From Nocardia tengchongensis (GTDB lineage Bacteria; Actinomycetota; Actinomycetes; Mycobacteriales; Mycobacteriaceae): a DNA stretch of 64,000 nucleotides. The translations under genes were made by a program, and so were the position numbers. Position 1 is the stretch's first letter. The number at the start of each line of letters is the position of its first letter. Positions 1 through 8,144 of this stretch are shown piece after piece. Below the pieces are notes generated by a model. It worked only from the letters and a program-made list of their open reading frames with translations. It had not been told where the DNA came from and ran no database searches. The stretch is from positions 1,550,001-1,614,000 of the forward strand of contig NZ_CP074371.1 of NCBI RefSeq assembly GCF_018362975.1, read 5' to 3'.

Positions 1-299
1 CGCCGCCGGGAGAACAACAGCACCCCGCCGAGCCCCGCGACCACCAGCAGGGAGCCGGACACGGTGTCGCCGGTGGTGAAGACCCAGCGGAACGGTGCGC
101 CCTTCTCGGCCAGCTGGCTGAGGAACGTGTTGGTGGGGTTGCTCGGGATGGGCAGGATGAATTCCAGGACCCAGGAGGAGTAGCCGAGCCCGGCGATCGC
201 GATCAGGATGGCGATGAACCACCGCAGCACCCGTCGCCATCGCGGCTGGAGTGTTTCCGTGCTCGGAGCCGCCTCGGCTAGTTTCTGCTCGGTTGGCAT
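1..299 (-). CDS. DUF998-like integral membrane protein, N-terminal part
   Basis: The reading frame starts at an ATG at 299 (a GTG lies directly before it) and runs off the window edge, so only about 99 residues are seen. A short charged N-terminus is followed by a hydrophobic helix (around residues 25-45), then a loop containing SQLAEKGAPFRWVFTTGD, then a second helix. This helix-loop-helix with a 'SxLAxxGxPxxWxFxxGD' loop resembles DUF998 membrane proteins. Function is unknown. The gene lies downstream of the Vsr/methyltransferase pair on the same strand, with a gap of about 120 bases, so co-transcription is possible but not shown. Confidence 0.55.
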   Translation of the reverse strand, partial: MPTEQKLAEAAPSTETLQPRWRRVLRWFIAILIAIAGLGYSSWVLEFILPIPSNPTNTFLSQLAEKGAPFRWVFTTGDTVSGSLLVVAGLGGVLLFSRR

Positions 300-422
300 C
301 ACCGCGCTCGCTTTCGCTGGCCTCGCTTACTCGTACTGCCTGCCCGCAGTTTCTGGCGTCGTCCGGACTGGTCGGCTGGTCCGGTCGCTACGTCCATTGT
401 CGCCCATGAGTTAACACGGATG

Positions 423-845
423 TCACACCCCGCGCGTCAAAGCCCGCATCACCAGGTCGGCAGCCGATTCCGCGGGTTCGTGTTCCCAGACCCGCACCAC
501 GGTCCAGCCCGCCGCCGCCAGCCGGGCATCGGTGTCGCGGTCCCGCGCCACGTTCCCGGCCAGCTTCTCGGCCCACCACTGGGCGTTGTTCTTCGGGTGA
601 GTCGCATGCTCGGGGCAGCTGTGCCAGAAGCACCCGTCCACATAGACCGCTACCTTCCGCCGCGGGAACACCAGGTCCGCCCGCCGCCGCAGTCCCGGCA
701 GCGGCGCCCGGTCCACGAAGTAGCGCTCACCGCGCCGATGTAATTCCCGCCGCAGGGCCAGCTCCGGTTTCGTCCCCACCCGGCGCTGCTTGGCCATGCG
801 GGCGCTGGTCGCCGCATCGGTGCCGGGCCGCGCCGCATCGGTCAT
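423..845 (-). CDS. vsr: Very short patch repair (Vsr) mismatch endonuclease
   Basis: About 140 residues, the usual Vsr length. Vsr nicks DNA 5' of the T in T:G mismatches that arise when 5-methylcytosine deaminates. The core is visible: MAKQRRVGTKPELALRREL near the N-terminus, then a catalytic block with VDGCFWHSCPEHATHP (metal-binding Asp, the two His, and Cys residues of the structural zinc site), and the C-terminal AAGWTVVRVWEHE. The ATG at 845 is chosen because a GGAGGA box sits 7 bases upstream; an in-frame start at 881 also exists. It follows the cytosine methyltransferase by about 40 bases on the same strand, the normal vsr-dcm pairing. Confidence 0.9.
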   Translation of the reverse strand: MTDAARPGTDAATSARMAKQRRVGTKPELALRRELHRRGERYFVDRAPLPGLRRRADLVFPRRKVAVYVDGCFWHSCPEHATHPKNNAQWWAEKLAGNVARDRDTDARLAAAGWTVVRVWEHEPAESAADLVMRALTRGV

Positions 846-884
846 CGGGCCATCCTCCGCTGGGCCGCGCCCGGCCGGCAAGGC

Positions 885-2041
885 TCACGCGGCCTTGACG
901 GGCGCGCCCCCCATGCGCTCGAGGTGGTTCTCGACATCGTCGAGGAAACCCGCCGGGAAGCGCAGCGAGCCCATCTGGGTGCGGCGCAGGAAACCGGCGG
1001 TCGCGCGGGCCGACAGCAGCCGCGGATCGTCGAGGAACCAGCGCAGGTCCTCGTAGGGCGCGTGAACGGGCCAGGTGGACACCGGAACCCGCCGCACCTC
1101 CCCCTGACGCCCCCAGGCGGCGGTCGGCCAGCTCTTGCGGGTCAGCGGTTCGCCGTCGGGGATCGGATCGTCGGCCGGGTTGGTGACGCGCTCGGCGATC
1201 CAGTCGGCCATGCGCACGCTCACCGCGTTGCCGACCAGCTTCCAGCGATGCCCCGGCCGCACGCCCGGCACGGCCAAAGCCGGTGTCGTCCAATCCCGAT
1301 CGAAGCCCTGCAGGCGTTCACCGTCGGTGATGCCGGGGGTGACCAGTTCACCAGAGGGCAGCCGGACGGCGGGCGGGCTCGCGATCCCGAGGCCGGAGCC
1401 GCCCTTCAGCGTGGGTACCGCGTTCACCGCCCAGCCCAGGCCGCGGTTGCCCTCGGTCCAGTAGAAGCCGCACGGATCGTGGGCCGGATCGCCGACTTCG
1501 CGCGGGCCCGCGTCGGCTCCGAACAGGATCGGCCGCGGATCGTCGGTGCGGGAGGCCAGCATGAGCACCCGCTCCCGCCGTTGCGGCAGGCCGAACGCGC
1601 GCGCGTCGACCACCCGGTAGGCCCAGGTGTAGCCGAGTTCGGTGAGCGCGTCGGTGATGTGGCGCATGGCCGCGCCGCCGCCGAGCTGCAGCATGAACGG
1701 CACGTTCTCGATCAGCAGCCAGCGTGGGCCCTTCTTGCGCTTGACCAGCCGGAACACCTCGTCCACCAAACCCGAACGGGAGCCGGTGATTCCGGCCGTG
1801 CGCCCGGCTTGTGACAGGTCCTGGCAGGGGAAGCCGGCCGCGACGAGTTCGATCCCCGCCGGCAGCGACCGCAGCTTGGTCACGTCCGAATGCAGTGGCA
1901 CACCGGAAAGTGCGCCCCCAGCACCGCCTGCGCCCCGGAGTCGATCTCGCACAGCAGTTCGCTGCGCCAGCCGTGGCCCGCGAGCCCGAGTTCCAGCCCA
2001 CCGATGCCGGCGAACAGGCCGACCATCCGTGCGCCCGTCAC
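885..2041 (-). pseudogene. DNA (cytosine-5-)-methyltransferase with a -1 frameshift near the N-terminus
   Basis: A Dcm-type C5 methyltransferase split between two frames. The first frame starts at GTG 2041 (AAAGGGA box upstream; ATG alternative at 2026) and encodes motif I (LFAGIGGLELGL) and a GHGWRSELLCEIDSGAQAVL-type segment. It then runs to a stop just after the CCGG at 1903-1906. The second frame carries the rest: the catalytic PCQ motif in AAGFPCQDLSQAG, motif VI (ENVPFML), motif VIII (QRRER) and motif X (VGNAVS). Adding one base to the CCGG run restores a single protein reading GAHFPGVPLHSDV. Either the enzyme is inactivated or the base is an assembly error. No cognate restriction enzyme is visible nearby; Vsr follows directly. 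Confidence 0.85.
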
Positions 2042-2301
2042 AACAGTCCCTTTCACCCCGGAGTCCCCGTGCCGCAGAGCACGTTACTCGAGTCCCCTCA
2101 TACCCACCGAGAGCAACACCCTCCGCCCGCTCGGCATGAGAGCCTGTCGCTATCACCCGGGCGCTCGATCAGCAGGCGCTGGCGTGCGCAAACAGCGGGA
2201 ACGGCGTCGCACCATTGCATGTTGATCACGATGCCCGGTCGCGGGAGTGATACCGGCCGGGGATCGCGGGCCCGCCGCTGCCTGCAACTACGGTTATAGG
2301 C

Positions 2302-2904
2302 GTGACGGATAACGGGAGTGAGGACGCCAAGCCCGGGGCGCCGCGATGGCCGGCCATTCTCACCTGGCGCGCGCACAACGCCTCACGCATGGAGTCGGTG
2401 CGGGTGGTGCTGAGCGGCAACCGGATTCGCGCCGCGGGCCGCATCATCGCCGGCGAATGCGAGGACCATCCCGCCTTCAGCGCCTCCTACGACCTGGTCA
2501 CCGACGAATCCGGGGTCACCAAGCGGCTGTCGCTGCGCAGCACTCTCGCCACCGGCGAACGTCATGCCTCGATCGCCCGCGACGAGGAGAACTACTGGCT
2601 GATCGACGCCGGAAACACCCATGTGCGCTCCACCTTCGGCGGCGCGCTGGACGTCGACGTGGTGCTGAGCCCGTTCTTCAACACCTTGCCGATCCGCCGC
2701 TACGGGCTGGCCCGGGCCAGCGAGGACGTGCAGGTTCCGGTCGTCTACGTGCGCCTGCCCGACCTGCTGGTGCAGGAAGCCAGCCTGACCTACAGCAGCG
2801 GACCGGACGGGATCCACGTCCTGTCACCCGTCTCGTCCGCCACCGTCACCGTCGACCAGGACGGTTTCCTGCTCGACTATCCCGGCCTGGCCGAACGCGT
2901 CTAG
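2302..2904 (+). CDS. Putative glycolipid-binding family protein
   Basis: A 200-residue soluble protein starting at GTG 2302, with no signal peptide. The opening (ILTWRAHNASRMESVRVVL), central YDLVTDESGVTKRLSLRS and later ENYWLIDAG and LDVDVVLSPFFNTLPIRR match the putative glycolipid-binding family (PF06475), a beta-rich fold found mainly in actinobacteria. Its biochemical role is not established. The gene converges on tyrA and the two stop codons share bases at 2901-2904. The family assignment comes from motif recognition only. Confidence 0.7.
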   Translation: MTDNGSEDAKPGAPRWPAILTWRAHNASRMESVRVVLSGNRIRAAGRIIAGECEDHPAFSASYDLVTDESGVTKRLSLRSTLATGERHASIARDEENYWLIDAGNTHVRSTFGGALDVDVVLSPFFNTLPIRRYGLARASEDVQVPVVYVRLPDLLVQEASLTYSSGPDGIHVLSPVSSATVTVDQDGFLLDYPGLAERV

Positions 2905-3851
2905 TCCAGCGAGGTCAGGACGCCGCCGGTGCGGCCGGCGTCGATCAGCTTGGTGAGCCAGTTGTGGTCGCCGAGGCGGACATCGGTGATGACCCAGCGT
3001 TCGTGGTCCTCGTATTCGGTGCGGGCGTCGTGACCGGCCTCGGCGAGTTCGGTGATGGTGCCGTTGGCGCGCAGGCTGTCCCGGGCCTGGGTGAGCACTT
3101 CGAGGGTGTCGTCGAGGACGTCCAGCAGCGCGGCGGCATTCGGTTCGCAGATGGCGCGGACCAGGTCGGGGGAGGTGGCGGCGACCCGGCTGCCGTCGCG
3201 GAAGGAGCCCGCGGCCAGGCCGAGCGCCAGGGGGCCGCCGTTGGAGCCCTCGATGGCCAGCGCCTCGGCCAGCACGTGGGGTAGGTGCGAGATGCGGGCG
3301 ACCGCGCGGTCGTGTTCCACCGCCAGCACCGGGACCACCACCGCGCCGCAGTCCAGCGCCAGCTGGGCGACACGCCGGAAGTTGTCGGCGTGCACGCCGG
3401 GATCGACGCTGACCGCCCAGGCCGCGTTCTTGAACAGGTCGGGAGTGGATGCGGCCCAACCGGATTCGCTGGTCCCGGCCATCGGGTGACCACCCACGTA
3501 GCGGGCGCCCAGTTCGTTGCGCTGGACGGCCGCCGCGACCGGGGCCTTCACGCTCACCACGTCGGTGAGCACGCAGTCGGGGGCGAAGGTCTTCACGTCC
3601 GACAGCACGGCGTCGATGGCGGGCATGGGCACGCCGACCACGATCAGCGCGTCCCGTTCGGCGGCGCGGGTGAGCACCGCTTCGACATCGCTGATCACGT
3701 CGTAGCCGTCCATCCGGGCGGCTTTGGCGCCGACCTCGGACCGGTTGTAGCCGAACGCCTCGTAGCCACCGGCGACGGCGGCGCGCAGCACCGAACCGCC
3801 GATCAAACCGGTACCGAGGACGCAGACAGCTGGTTTCGAAGTGCCCGTCAT
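2901..3851 (-). CDS. tyrA: Prephenate dehydrogenase
   Basis: 316 residues. It oxidatively decarboxylates prephenate to 4-hydroxyphenylpyruvate in tyrosine biosynthesis, in the cytoplasm. Visible signatures are the NAD(P)-binding GTGLIGGS near residue 11, ALIVVGVPMPAI in the middle of the Rossmann domain, the catalytic-His segment VGGHPMAGTSESGW, and the helical C-terminal domain with ISHLPHVLAEALA and GSFRDGSRVAATSPDLVRA. There is no fused chorismate mutase. A longer open frame extends upstream, but the ATG at 3851 gives the family's usual N-terminus directly before the Rossmann motif. It is divergent from the TadA-associated gene at 3910. Confidence 0.92.
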   Translation of the reverse strand: MTGTSKPAVCVLGTGLIGGSVLRAAVAGGYEAFGYNRSEVGAKAARMDGYDVISDVEAVLTRAAERDALIVVGVPMPAIDAVLSDVKTFAPDCVLTDVVSVKAPVAAAVQRNELGARYVGGHPMAGTSESGWAASTPDLFKNAAWAVSVDPGVHADNFRRVAQLALDCGAVVVPVLAVEHDRAVARISHLPHVLAEALAIEGSNGGPLALGLAAGSFRDGSRVAATSPDLVRAICEPNAAALLDVLDDTLEVLTQARDSLRANGTITELAEAGHDARTEYEDHERWVITDVRLGDHNWLTKLIDAGRTGGVLTSLD

Positions 3852-3909
3852 GCGATCAGATTCGCATACGACTTCAACATTTCCCCCGAAGCGGACTACC
3901 GTTGCGCGC

Positions 3910-4449
3910 ATGGCAGCACAACGCTCGAGCACGAACAGGGCGGCGTCGGACGACTTCGACGACGTGGAAGGGTTCGCAGTGGCCGTTGTCCGCGAGGAAG
4001 CCAACTGGAAAGTGACGCCGCTGAGCGACGCGTCGCTGTCCAGTCTGTCCGCGGCCGAGCACGAGTTGCGCGCGCTGCGAAGTTCCGGCGCGGTGTTCGG
4101 CCTGCTCGATGTCGACGACGAGTTCTTCATCATCCTGCGCCCGGGCCCCACCGGCAGCCGCATCCTGCTGTCGGACGCCACGGCCGCCATCGACTACGAC
4201 ATCGCGGCCGACGTGCTGGAGGAACTCAATCTCGAGATCCCCGACATCGACCCCGACGAGCTCGACGACGTCGAACCGTGGGAGGAGGGCGACCTGGGTG
4301 TCCTCGCCGACCTCGGCCTGCCCGAGCCGGTGCTGGCAGTCATTCTCGCCGAAACCGATCTGTACCCCGACGAGCAGCTGGGCATGATCGCGCAGCGTCT
4401 CGGCTTCGCCAACGAGCTCTCGGCGGTCCTGGACAAGCTCCCGCGTTGA
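3910..4449 (+). CDS. tRNA adenosine deaminase-associated protein
   Basis: An acidic 179-residue protein that begins MAAQRSSTN. It has a conserved body (DVEGFAVAVVREEANWKVTPL, SAEHELRALRSSGAVFGLLDV, EFFIILRPGP, DAAAIDYDIA-like) and an Asp/Glu-rich middle. It matches the actinobacterial family encoded immediately upstream of tadA. Its biochemical role is unproven; an accessory role to the deaminase is inferred from the constant linkage. The stop overlaps the tadA start, implying translational coupling. Confidence 0.85.
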   Translation: MAAQRSSTNRAASDDFDDVEGFAVAVVREEANWKVTPLSDASLSSLSAAEHELRALRSSGAVFGLLDVDDEFFIILRPGPTGSRILLSDATAAIDYDIAADVLEELNLEIPDIDPDELDDVEPWEEGDLGVLADLGLPEPVLAVILAETDLYPDEQLGMIAQRLGFANELSAVLDKLPR

Positions 4450-4913
4450 TCGGCTCGCTCGCCTCCGACGAGGCGATGATGCGGGCCGCCATCGCCGCCG
4501 CGAGCGCCGCCGATCCGCGTGACGTCCCCGTCGGCGCGGTCGTCTTCGACGCCGACGGTCGCGAACTGGCGCGCGCCGCCAACGCCCGTGAGGCCCTGGG
4601 CGATCCGACCGCCCACGCCGAGGTTCTGGCGCTGCGCGCCGCCGCCCAGGTGCTCGGCGACGGCTGGCGCCTGGAGGGCACGACCCTGGCCGTCACCCTC
4701 GAACCCTGCACCATGTGCGCCGGCGCCCTGGTCCTCTCCCGCGTCTCCCGCGTCGTCTTCGGCGCCTGGGAACCCAAAACCGGCGCCGTCGGCTCCCTCT
4801 GGGACGTGGTCCGTGACCGACGTCTCAATCACCGCCCCCAAGTCCGAGCCGGCGTCCTGGAACCCGAATGCGCCGCCCTCCTCGACGCTTTCTTCCAATC
4901 CCACCGCCCCTAG
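4446..4913 (+). CDS. tadA: tRNA-specific adenosine deaminase
   Basis: 156 residues from a TTG start at 4446 that overlaps the upstream stop codon; an in-frame ATG at 4476 would give a shorter product lacking part of the first helix. TadA deaminates A34 of tRNA-Arg(ACG) to inosine. The zinc cytidine-deaminase fold is clear: HAEVLALRAA supplies the zinc-binding His and the catalytic Glu, and EPCTMCAGAL supplies the two zinc-binding Cys. The C-terminal SRVSRVVFGAWEPKTGAVGSL is typical. It is the last gene before tRNA-Ser(CGA). Confidence 0.93.
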   Translation: MIGSLASDEAMMRAAIAAASAADPRDVPVGAVVFDADGRELARAANAREALGDPTAHAEVLALRAAAQVLGDGWRLEGTTLAVTLEPCTMCAGALVLSRVSRVVFGAWEPKTGAVGSLWDVVRDRRLNHRPQVRAGVLEPECAALLDAFFQSHRP

Positions 4914-4930
4914 CCCCCTCTCCAGTCGAT

Positions 4931-4960
4931 TTCGGATTCGGCAGGGTCCTCAGGTAAAGT
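4931..4960 (+). promoter_or_regulatory. Candidate promoter of tRNA-Ser(CGA)
   Basis: TAAAGT at 4955-4960 lies seven bases before the mature tRNA 5' end and fits a TAnnnT -10 box. TTCGGA at 4931-4936, 18 bases upstream, is a weak -35 candidate. This rests on position and consensus only. Confidence 0.4.
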
Positions 4961-4967
4961 CACCACC

Positions 4968-5055
4968 GGTGGCGTGTCCGAGCGGCCTAAGGAGCACGCC
5001 TCGAAAGCGTGTGAGGGGTAACCCCCCTCCGAGGGTTCAAATCCCTCCGCCACCG
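4968..5055 (+). tRNA. tRNA-Ser (anticodon CGA)
   Basis: An 88-nt type II tRNA. The acceptor arm GGTGGCG (4968-4974) pairs with CGCCACC (5048-5054), and G5055 is the discriminator base. The anticodon stem CACGC/GCGTG closes the loop CTCGAAA with CGA at 5002-5004. A long variable arm (GAGGGGTAACCCCCCTC region) precedes the T-loop GGTTCAAATCC. It reads UCG serine codons. Confidence 0.97.
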
Positions 5056-5060
5056 CTGAG

Positions 5061-5095
5061 GAGCCCCTCACCTGTTCACACAGGTGGGGGGCTTC
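5061..5095 (+). terminator. Hairpin terminator after tRNA-Ser
   Basis: A GC-rich inverted repeat (GAGCCCCTCACCTG / CAGGTGGGGGGCTTC) with a six-base loop, followed by TTCTT. It lies six bases past the tRNA, between it and the convergent caspase gene, so it probably stops both. Confidence 0.75.
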
Positions 5096-5127
5096 TTCTA
5101 TGTCCTTGTGGGGTCATGTTTTCCGCG

Positions 5128-7416
5128 CTATCCGGCCCATTTCTGGAACCAGGCGAGCAGGTCTGGTTCGGTGGTGATCGCGGTTTGTGGTGCTCCCGAG
5201 GACCGGGCGCAGTACACGCTCATGATGTGCAGGTTGTCGTGAATCGAGATCAGGCACGGGCTGTGGTCGTCCGGGTGGATGGGATCGCCGGGGGACTGGA
5301 GGCAGGTGAACCGGCCGATCGGTTGATTCTTTCGGGTCCACGGGCTGTCCTGTCCTGGCCGACCATCACAGGCGTGGCCTGACAGCACGCTGATCTCGGA
5401 TTGGTACTCCACGTTCGCGGCGGCAGCGGTGGGATGACTCAGGAACGATGCGGTGGGGAAGTTCACCGGTGCGCTGCAGTCGATTTCCGCGTTCGCAGGT
5501 TGTGAGGGAGTCCCGTGCCGGCAGTTCATGCGGGTGAAATCGCCGCCGACATGCGCCAGCAGGTCCTTGTCTGCCGAGGTGAATTCATCCGGGTCTTTGG
5601 CCTCGTCGGCCGCCAGGAATTGGCGGTAGCCCCGCGCCGCCACGTAGTCGCGCAGCTGTTCGGCCAGCGGCGATGTCCACTCACTCGGCAGGTAGGCGAA
5701 AACAGCGATCGCGAGATCGGGTTCGTCGGTCACGACCAGCATCGAAGCAGCCGGGCTGACCGAGGGGTCGACGGCGCATGTCTTGCGGCCCACCAGTTTC
5801 CGGAGATGGTCGAACACCGGCGCGTCCGGTCCCGGCGGGTCGCCGGGGCAGCTGCCGGTGTGCATGAATCGACCGTAAGTCTGATAGAAGTCGGTGAGCT
5901 TATCGATGTTGGTGAAGCGGTAGAACCTGGCCAGAGGCACGCTGGCGGCCTTGTTGGTATCGCAGACAATGTACGCGACCTGGCCCGTATCCGGGTCCAT
6001 GTGGTGGCAGGTACTGCGGTAATAGCCTGTTGCGGCAACAAGTTTGAGCAGGTCCACGTCGGGCCCCCGCAAGGCTGTCGAATCGGCGACGGCATGCCCG
6101 GCCATGCCGGTAGGTGCGAGATGCCAGCCACCCACCGCGACTACGCAGCCGACCGCCAGGGCGGCTGCCGCCATGGGTATCGCCCACTTTCGATCGCGGA
6201 GTCTGCGTCGAGGCGCGGGTTCGCTGAACAGTGTTGCCGGTTCGGTCGTGCGTTCGTCCTCGCTCGGCCCCGGCGGTTCGGCTGGTGGCGGGGTTTCCGC
6301 AGGGTCCGGATGCGGTGGTGCTTGGTCGGTCGCGGGCGAGTCTTCGTGTTGCACAGCGTCTTTGCCGCGCTCCGGCGTCTTTGCCGGGATGGTCTCGCGG
6401 ACCTGGTGGGAGTCGGTTTTCACGGCTGTTCCGGAGCCACCGGCCGACGGCGTTGGCGTGCCGGTGGGGTGGGAGTCGAGCCAGCTGGCGGCCGCGGCGG
6501 CGATGGCGCGGCTGTCGTCGTTCACGAGCCGGGTGATGGCGTCGTGGATGCGGGACCGGACGATGGCCCCGCCGGTGCGGTGCAGTTGGTCCAGGTCTTC
6601 GAGCGCGTTGCGGCGATCACGGACGGCCGGACTTTCGAGTGCTGTTCGAATATGTTGTGGTACTTGCCAATTGCGGTTGCGGGCCAGGACTGTTCGGCCT
6701 TCGATGTTGTCTTGCTTCTTGGGTCGCTGGCGGGGGCGTTCGGCGACGACATGGTCGTGGACGTAGCTGTAGAGCTCGTCGACGGTGATGTCGCCGTCCT
6801 GGTCGAGGTCGGCGCCGCCATCGCGCAGGCCGGCGACGAGGTGCCGGGTGAACACCGACTGGGTCGCCTGCCCGTGTGGTGTTTCGCCTTCGAAGGCGAA
6901 CTGGGTGGCGTCGGAGGCGGTGAGCACGGTGCGGCCGCGGCCGCTGAACGTTTCCAGGGCGTGGACCTGGTCGTCGGCTTTGGCGATGGTGCCGGCGGGG
7001 AAGGCGCCGCTGTAGCAGCAGTCCAGGATCAGCACCTGATGGTTGGAGTGGCAGCCGGTCATGGCGTAGTCGATTTGGTCCGCGGCGACCGAGGTGAACA
7101 GCGGGGTGAGGGTCCGGGTGTCGGTCATCGCGAGGTAGAGCTTGCCCGCGTCGTCCTTGAGTCCGTGCCCGCTGAAGTACAGCAGGGTCAGGTCATCGCG
7201 CCGGCGGTCGGAGAAGAAGTCCCCGATCGCCGCGCCGACCACGTGGTGCGGCTGGTTGATCAGCGTGGTGACCTCGAACCCGCCGATCGCAGGGTCGGCC
7301 AGCACTTCGGCGAATGCTTCGGCGTCGTGGACGGGTGCGGTCAGCTGCCGCAGTCCGGGATCGTTGAACGAGTAGGTCGCCACTACCAGGGCGAATCGGC
7401 CGGTCATCGCAATCAC
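5128..7416 (-). CDS. Membrane-anchored caspase-like (metacaspase) peptidase of an EACC1 module
   Basis: About 762 residues. The N-terminal 220 or so form a caspase-like cysteine peptidase: the catalytic His is in LLYFSGHG (near residue 84) and the catalytic Cys in LILDCCYSGAF (near residue 134). An acidic DLDQDGDITVDEL loop at about 203-215, resembling an EF-hand, and SYVHDHV follow. A linker with ARNRNWQVP, then a long Pro/Glu/Thr-rich stretch (about 320-415), leads to one transmembrane helix (about 425-447) and a roughly 300-residue Cys-containing domain of unknown type that should lie outside the membrane. The gene overlaps the upstream EACC1 gene (GTG 7416; ATG 7407 also possible). By family knowledge these pairs belong to NTP-dependent conflict systems; here the peptidase would be the effector. 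Confidence 0.85.
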   Translation of the reverse strand: MIAMTGRFALVVATYSFNDPGLRQLTAPVHDAEAFAEVLADPAIGGFEVTTLINQPHHVVGAAIGDFFSDRRRDDLTLLYFSGHGLKDDAGKLYLAMTDTRTLTPLFTSVAADQIDYAMTGCHSNHQVLILDCCYSGAFPAGTIAKADDQVHALETFSGRGRTVLTASDATQFAFEGETPHGQATQSVFTRHLVAGLRDGGADLDQDGDITVDELYSYVHDHVVAERPRQRPKKQDNIEGRTVLARNRNWQVPQHIRTALESPAVRDRRNALEDLDQLHRTGGAIVRSRIHDAITRLVNDDSRAIAAAAASWLDSHPTGTPTPSAGGSGTAVKTDSHQVRETIPAKTPERGKDAVQHEDSPATDQAPPHPDPAETPPPAEPPGPSEDERTTEPATLFSEPAPRRRLRDRKWAIPMAAAALAVGCVVAVGGWHLAPTGMAGHAVADSTALRGPDVDLLKLVAATGYYRSTCHHMDPDTGQVAYIVCDTNKAASVPLARFYRFTNIDKLTDFYQTYGRFMHTGSCPGDPPGPDAPVFDHLRKLVGRKTCAVDPSVSPAASMLVVTDEPDLAIAVFAYLPSEWTSPLAEQLRDYVAARGYRQFLAADEAKDPDEFTSADKDLLAHVGGDFTRMNCRHGTPSQPANAEIDCSAPVNFPTASFLSHPTAAAANVEYQSEISVLSGHACDGRPGQDSPWTRKNQPIGRFTCLQSPGDPIHPDDHSPCLISIHDNLHIMSVYCARSSGAPQTAITTEPDLLAWFQKWAG

Positions 7417-7829
7417 CCCGCCACGACGCCGCCGTGCCGGCGAATATAGGCGTCGACCAGTGCACGCTGCTGCTCGTCGTTGGCGGCCTCGACGTCGATG
7501 CTCTCGCCGTCGATAGTTACCGTCACCCGATGGCTGCCCGGCTGGCGCCCCAGCCAGTCCCGCACGGTCTCGATCAGCGTCGTGAACACCCCTCCGGAGG
7601 CGCTCAACGCCAGCACGATCGCACCGAGGGTGATCGGATCAGCCACCTTCGTCCCCGCCGCCGTCCCAGAGCTGTCCCGCCCCAGCGCCGCAGTTTCGAC
7701 GCCCTCCATCTCGGCCAACTCGGCCCGCAGCATCCGCGTCTGCCGGTCCAACCGCTCATCGTCGATACCCCCGGCGTCCAGCGACACTTCAACTGTCACG
7801 CCGCGACGGTCGTTCTGCGCGATACCCAT
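7413..7829 (-). CDS. Effector-associated constant component EACC1-like protein
   Basis: 138 residues from ATG 7829, chosen for the AAGAGGA box upstream. The N-terminal half begins with an acidic beta-rich segment (VTVEVSLDAGG) and a helix (LDRQTRMLRAELAEMEGVE). The middle is a hydrophobic helix (LGAIVLALSASGGVFTTLIETVRDWL), and the C-terminus is a strand-rich tail (HRVTVTIDGESIDVEAAN) followed by a final helix. This order matches EACC1, a small protein repeatedly encoded beside trypsin or caspase effectors in actinobacteria. Its stop overlaps the caspase start, so the two are translationally coupled. Its mechanism is unknown; a scaffold or activation role is inferred. Confidence 0.7.
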   Translation of the reverse strand: MGIAQNDRRGVTVEVSLDAGGIDDERLDRQTRMLRAELAEMEGVETAALGRDSSGTAAGTKVADPITLGAIVLALSASGGVFTTLIETVRDWLGRQPGSHRVTVTIDGESIDVEAANDEQQRALVDAYIRRHGGVVAG

Positions 7830-7874
7830 CGGATTCCTCTTTCCCGCCTGGGCGGCCGACGCCGACCAGGATGC

Positions 7875-7893
7875 GAATCGACAAGATCGATTC
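7875..7893. promoter_or_regulatory. Inverted repeat upstream of the EACC1-caspase operon
   Basis: GAATCGA (7875-7881) and TCGATTC (7887-7893) are exact reverse complements separated by CAAGA, 46 bases before the EACC1 start in an otherwise featureless 315-base region (7830-8144). It could be an operator or a 5'-UTR hairpin. No regulator gene is adjacent. Confidence 0.4.
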
Positions 7894-8144
7894 TCATCAC
7901 CCGAACTCGGCACCACACGCGTACGCAACTACCCGAAACCGACGAAGCGGACACTCCGGCTCGCGCAATCCCGCCTCCGGACGGCTGACCATGTCCGATG
8001 TCGCACACCGAGTCGTTTGCGGCACAACAAGAACGACATCGAATGCGGTGCGCTCTCGACCGCGCGGTGCGGGTAGTCGACTACTCGCGTACCGCTACTG
8101 CAGGGCTGAGCGAGGTTGTCGCTGACGGATGGCACGATCGGGCT

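Noticed and set aside
2901..4190. Longer version of TyrA starting at 4190
   Set aside because: The extra 113 residues overlap the TadA-associated gene in antisense and are unlike any TyrA; the ATG at 3851 gives the normal length.
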